A stretch of DNA of 64,000 nt. Source: Caprella mutica. Taxonomy: Eukaryota; Arthropoda; Malacostraca; Amphipoda; Caprellidae. The notes below the pieces were generated by a model. That model was not told where the DNA came from and made no database searches. It worked only from the letters and a program-made list of their open reading frames with translations. A program made the position numbers and the translations under genes. The stretch covers positions 90,950 through 154,949 of the forward strand of contig CANNZV010001432.1 of assembly GCA_947561585.1 (NCBI GenBank). The letters are read 5' to 3'. Shown here piece after piece: positions 59,321 through 64,000 of the stretch; the first letter of the stretch is position 1; each line of letters opens with the position of its first letter.

Positions 59321-61608
59321 AAATAATGAAGTGATTATATTATTTTGAAATGAATTGAAATCGGATGAAAATATATCAAACATTAAAAATATTGAATTTT
59401 ATTAAACCAATTAAAACTATACATTATATTCTACATATATAATTATAAACTAACATATATACATTCCTTTTTTAAGACATACTTGTTAATTGGTATTATG
59501 TTGCTGCTTGTACTCAATGTAGGTGTAATATTTTATAATTTATAGGCAATGTTTCTTACCAGAATGAAACATTTTAAATAATATGAATATTTGAAGTGTA
59601 AGATAAAATTTTGCTTTATAATATTCTATTATCTATAGTTAATATATACCGAGCTATTTATATATAAATATGATGAGCTAGATTTTTACAGTAAGATGTT
59701 CTTTTTAACCCATGTGTATTTAAAATTGATTACAAATGCAAAGAGTTAGCGCTATCACGCGACAATTTATCATCAAAAATATCATTTATTTTGAGGGGTA
59801 ATCATATTACACAGATAGGTAACAATATTGCCTCAATGTTGTATCAATTAACATTTTTACCTGATAATGGTGATTTCCCATTATGTATGTAAGAATGATT
59901 TACTGCAAGTAATTTATTGCAATAATTCTTGATGTTGGAAATGAACTACAATTTTAAAGTTAAATTTTTTAAAACCTAATTTTTATTTTCAAAATGAGGT
60001 AAAATTTTCTTCGTAAAATATCTTGATAATATTTTAAATATAGGTAATTAGATTTAGTATTGAAAATTAGGATTATATTTTATAACTATATAAATCCTTA
60101 TTTTATTTAAAATTTATTCTCTTTAACATGCGAAAGTATTCTGTAATAGAATATCTGTGATTCTCATTTATTTTATACTAATTGTTTAGGAAGACATTAT
60201 TTATATACAATTGTATTTTTAAAAATAAAAATAAATAATATATAAAACTGTTAAAAATTATACTCATCTGAATATCCATATTTTCAAAAAGTTTTTGATG
60301 TCTAATCATTTTTCTATTCGAAAACTCGTAATTTAAAAGAAACGTTTCAAAATTTCATTACTCACTCTTAAGATAACCACATCAATTTGTGTTTGGGTAG
60401 AAAGAGAGGTCAATCCGTTTAGCTTTGCTCTAGTTTCACATGTGACACCATTTGTTCGAACATTAAAGTCTCCTTGCTTGGTGTCAGAGTTATGAATTGC
60501 TATTGACTGTGATGGTGTGATAGCCAATTGCAGTAAATGAAGGGAAACAATGAATATAGGTCATCTTTCAGAAATAAATGGGTACACTATCACTTACAGG
60601 CAATTGAAGGAAATTGTCAACATGGTAAAGAAAAAAACAGTTTACCCAATCGCTTTCGTTTTTATTTCAAAACCCTATGCAGGAGAATTCAATTTATTTT
60701 AATTTTCCTCTTCTGTTAACCCTATTGTGGAAAATTATTAAAATACGGAATTAAAATTATTCAAATTGCGAAATACTTTATTTTATCAGTTATGAATAAA
60801 GCTATGTTTTTTATATATTTTGATAAAGAATTTTTTTTCCATTTTAATATTATCCTCTTGTTTCACGTCCATTGAAAATCATTCTCTAAATTCATTTGAT
60901 GTAATATTTATTTTTCTAAATTTGAAATAAAAAAGAATTGAGGATAATGAATGCAAATATATCCCGTAGGTTTAGTATATAAAAGCTAGTTTTAACTTTA
61001 CCATACGAATAGCATTGTTCTCAATAAATGTGTAACCATATAAATATAGTTCATGACATTGAAATGGCTTGTAGATACCATTTCATTTTAAGCCATTTTC
61101 TTTATCTAGAAATCAAATTCGTGATGTATACAAGCTATAGAGTTAACAATGTATTCAATTTGATGTATTTTACCTATACCATTTACTGTAGTTAATAACA
61201 TATATTATAATAGACTAAATCAATGATAGTTATTGAATGAACGTTACCAAATATACAGAGTTTCATTGCTTGTTGTTATATAATATTTATTATATAGTAT
61301 AATTCTATAACAGTATAGTCTCATAACACGGTCAAAAGATATGTTATCGCCGACAGTCATTTTTCAATCGTCGATTATAATTGATGATAAAAATATCATT
61401 AATCTATGACGATATATATGATTCGAGAAAAACTTAATCGTTATCTATCATAATTTTTTCGTCGGACACTTACCGATATTAGTACGAACGGTATTGTTTA
61501 GAATTATGATAATTACTGAAAAATACGATCAATATTTATCGTAATGGACAATAATATACGATTAGTCAACATCTTTTTATGTGTAAGTGTTGTTTAAAAT
61601 TATTCTAA
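59321..61608. other. AT-rich downstream stretch, no supported gene
   Basis: Short open frames at 60333-60527 and 60537-60719 lack motifs. A region with many ATCGTxATTATCG-like pieces at 61330-61570 may be an old repeat. Confidence 0.45.
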
Positions 61609-61924
61609 CACTAGCACTACCTACCAGTCAATTTGACTGCTTTTTACTTTTCAAAAACTTGTATTTAAAAATTATTATTGGTACCTAGATATTTTATTTC
61701 TTTTATTTTTAATGAGACACAGTCTTTTCACACTCGTTATTTTTCGGTATTCATGATACCTGTAGGTATCATGAATACAAACTAAAATAACGAGTGTAAA
61801 AGACTGTGTCTCTTTATGCTAAAAATAAAAAATAAAAATATATCTAGGTACCAATAATAATTTTCAAATACAAGTTTTTGAAAAAGTAAAAACCAGTCAA
61901 ATTGACTGGTAGGTAGTGCTAGAG
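61609..61924. mobile_element. 316-bp near-perfect inverted-repeat MITE flanked by CTAA/TTAA
   Basis: The left arm begins CACTAGCACTACCTACCAGT and the right arm inverse begins CTCTAGCACTACCTACCAGT. The arms pair almost completely through to the centre at 61747-61778, GTATTCATGATACCTG plus its complement. Flanks CTAA (61605-61608) and TTAA (61925-61928) suggest a piggyBac-type target site with one change. The central palindrome is shared with the unrelated TAGGGTAAGTT family. Confidence 0.75.
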
Positions 61925-62251
61925 TTAAGTGTCTATAATCTTATCAGTTAAAGTATCTAAATTCGTGTACTTTGAATGCTTATGCATGCTATAAAGAAAA
62001 AGGAAAAGTATCGAATTAAATGTATGTGTAATATTAACATACAAATGACTACATTTTAAATTTTGATATTTAATAGATTAGAATCAAAGCGTTTTTAATT
62101 AATTAGATGCTACTAATAGATACTATTTCTAATTTTATTCTTTTCACTTTATGTAAATTATCAATTGGCTAACATCTCTTGATGGTAGATCAGGTTTGCT
62201 TAATTATTTACCTTTGTTAGAACGTGATAATATATCATGGAAAGAAAGGGG

Positions 62252-62665
62252 ATAGTAAGTAACTATGCATTATAATTAGGTTATAAGGCATGATATGTTA
62301 ACTAGGCATTATACTCAGGGTTATGCTGTATATGTTGAGTAGCCATTATAATAATATAGGTTATACAGTATAATATGTTAGGTAAACATTATACTTTGGT
62401 TATACAGAATATTATATGTTAGGTATACCTTATACTTAGGTTATACAGTATAATATGTTAGGTAAACATTATACTTTGGTTATACAGAATATTATATGTT
62501 AGGTATACCTTATACTTAGGTTATACAGTATAATATGTTAAGTAAACATTATACTTAGGTTATGCAGTATTATAAGTTAAGTAAACATTATACTTAGGTT
62601 ATACAATATTATATGGTAAGCACAAAGTAGCCATTATACTTTGGTTCTACAGTATATTATTTTAA
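62252..62665. repeat. Degenerate tandem repeat, unit about 37 bp
   Basis: GGTTATACAGTATAATATGT followed by TAGGTAAACATTATACTT repeats about ten times with variants. It includes an exact duplicate of a two-unit block around 62380-62530. Confidence 0.85.
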
Positions 62666-62739
62666 GTAGCCAATATACTCATAATCAGTGCATGTTTATG
62701 ATATTATTTGTTATATTTTGTTACCTTCATAAAGAGTTA

Positions 62740-62842
62740 AGTTGAATTAAATAGCTATGCATTTTGAATAAATATAATGCATTAAATAGCTATTCATTTT
62801 GAATGAATATAATGCATTAAATAGCTATGCATTTTGAATAAA
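62740..62842. repeat. Three tandem copies of TAAATAGCTATGCATTTTGA
   Basis: Units of about 40 bp with GAATAAATATAATGCAT spacers. Non-coding. Confidence 0.8.
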
Positions 62843-63752
62843 ATTTTGTTTACTTTTTAACATTTTCAATAGTTATTGATTTGAATATAATGTTAATATG
62901 AACTGAATTAACATCGCTACTTCTAAAAGTTTTATATGTATTTTATGGACACTATCATAAAATACGAAATATATGTGTTTTATGTTTAAAATTAAGTAGG
63001 AATAATTTTTTATAATTTTAGTGATAATTATTGAACCAAGTTAAAAAGTTCATTTTTTTAATTTTGAATCTAACCCATAAACGTATGCATTAAATGCAGA
63101 CTCAAAGTCTACAGAACACAATAATATACGTGTCTATTAGTGTATAATAATTATATACATCAATCTATACATACTCATATGTATCTATACATTCTTTCAA
63201 TAATGATAACCTTCTAACATGCAAATATATTCATAATGTGTATAAATTAAGAGTCTTCACAGCACTTCACGACTTATTTCGATAATGTCTTCCTAGCTTA
63301 AATTTGAAGATATAAATAATTAAAGGAAAGAATGTATATATAATTATCATTCTCATCCACATAGTTCAGTTAATGACTTTATTTTAATAAGTTTGTTAAT
63401 GTATTATTACTATTCTAATAGCTGCAATTGACTTATTTATTTGGTATGGATCTATATTAGACTTCTCTTTTTTATTTAATTGCTAATTATTATCATAGTT
63501 TTATGTTTGATAATTGTTGCTTAGAGATGATAAAATCAGTGCCATGTACCCGATTGGAAAACTGCAATCGCCGATTGTAGGATTATGACCAGCGATTGTA
63601 TTAAAGGATAGAATACGATTAATTATTCAACGAATTGCCAATAGTAATTAATTTACCATAAAAAACACTAATAATATATCGTCTACTTCCGATTATAATT
63701 ATATTATTTCGATAATAATACCATTGAGGTTGATTATTTATTGTAATCGGTA

Positions 63753-63959
63753 TAGGATAATTTTTTAATTATCGGTCAGTCTCACATCTTCGTGTCATAC
63801 ATATAAAATTATAATTATTATTTTATTTTAATTTTAATTGGTATCCATGATACTTGCAGGTATCATGGATACCAATAAAAATTAAAAAATAATTACAGTA
63901 TCGTTTTTTCTTATATGACCGAAGATGTGAAACTGTCCGATAATGATTAACTTACCCTA
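63753..63959. mobile_element. Palindromic MITE, TAGGGTAAGTT family, full copy
   Basis: This is the best-preserved member, 207 bp. The left end is TAGGATAATTTTTTAATTAT followed by CGGTCAGTCTCACATCTTC. The right arm is the inverse, ending TGATTAACTTACCCTA. The centre at 63837-63876 is the palindrome ATTGGTATCCATGATACTTG plus a near-exact inverse. It would fold into one hairpin over its full length. Confidence 0.8.
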
Positions 63960-64000
63960 GCAGATGATGTTCTGATTATAAATATCCTATACTGTATTCA

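Overview
The window looks like AT-rich intergenic and intronic DNA from an animal nuclear genome, most likely an insect. Three things point to this: spliced genes with GT-AG introns and very short exons, piggyBac, pogo, mariner and Tc1 transposon remains, and many small foldback elements (MITEs). A hemipteran would fit, but nothing seen fixes the order. Only three host genes can be supported, all on the + strand. Most of the remaining sequence is tandem repeats, transposon fossils or featureless AT-rich DNA.

Layout. Positions 1-711 hold the last two coding exons of an unrecognised Ser/Thr/Asn-rich, probably nuclear protein. Positions 1-6300 also carry foldback elements, some with a recurrent 40-bp palindrome, and two adjacent MITEs. 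Positions 6685-7999 are a deleted pogo/Jerky-like element. Positions 8856-12551, with a possible alternative end at 15319, hold an eight-exon epoxide-hydrolase-4-like alpha/beta-hydrolase gene. In it the nucleophile Asp and the catalytic His positions are both substituted, so it is probably a membrane-anchored pseudoenzyme. Positions 13988-14982 are two adjoining related minisatellites. Positions 20660-22245 are a minisatellite interrupted by a G/C-tract-rich foldback.

Positions 26004-32174 are a 19-bp satellite of about 175 units with one two-state position. A nearly intact 2.83-kb piggyBac element sits inside it, and its transposase reading frame is broken by TAG codons. Positions 32405-34561 are a mariner-family fossil that itself carries a MITE. 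Positions 34807-36618 and 38425-39317 are further large tandem arrays.

Position 44472 starts a signal-peptide exon. It joins in phase to a terminal exon at 59118-59320, giving a predicted 100-residue secreted protein across a 14.5-kb intron. That intron contains a Tc1-like fossil (about 48.0-48.5 kb), a 32-bp array (50.0-50.7 kb), two neighbouring MITEs (53.27-54.40 kb) and a 1.4-kb nested inverted repeat (54.87-56.28 kb). The last 5 kb hold two more palindromic MITEs and a 37-bp-type array.

The host genes show no functional linkage. All exon calls, repeat units and homologies were made by eye; there was no database search or transcript evidence.
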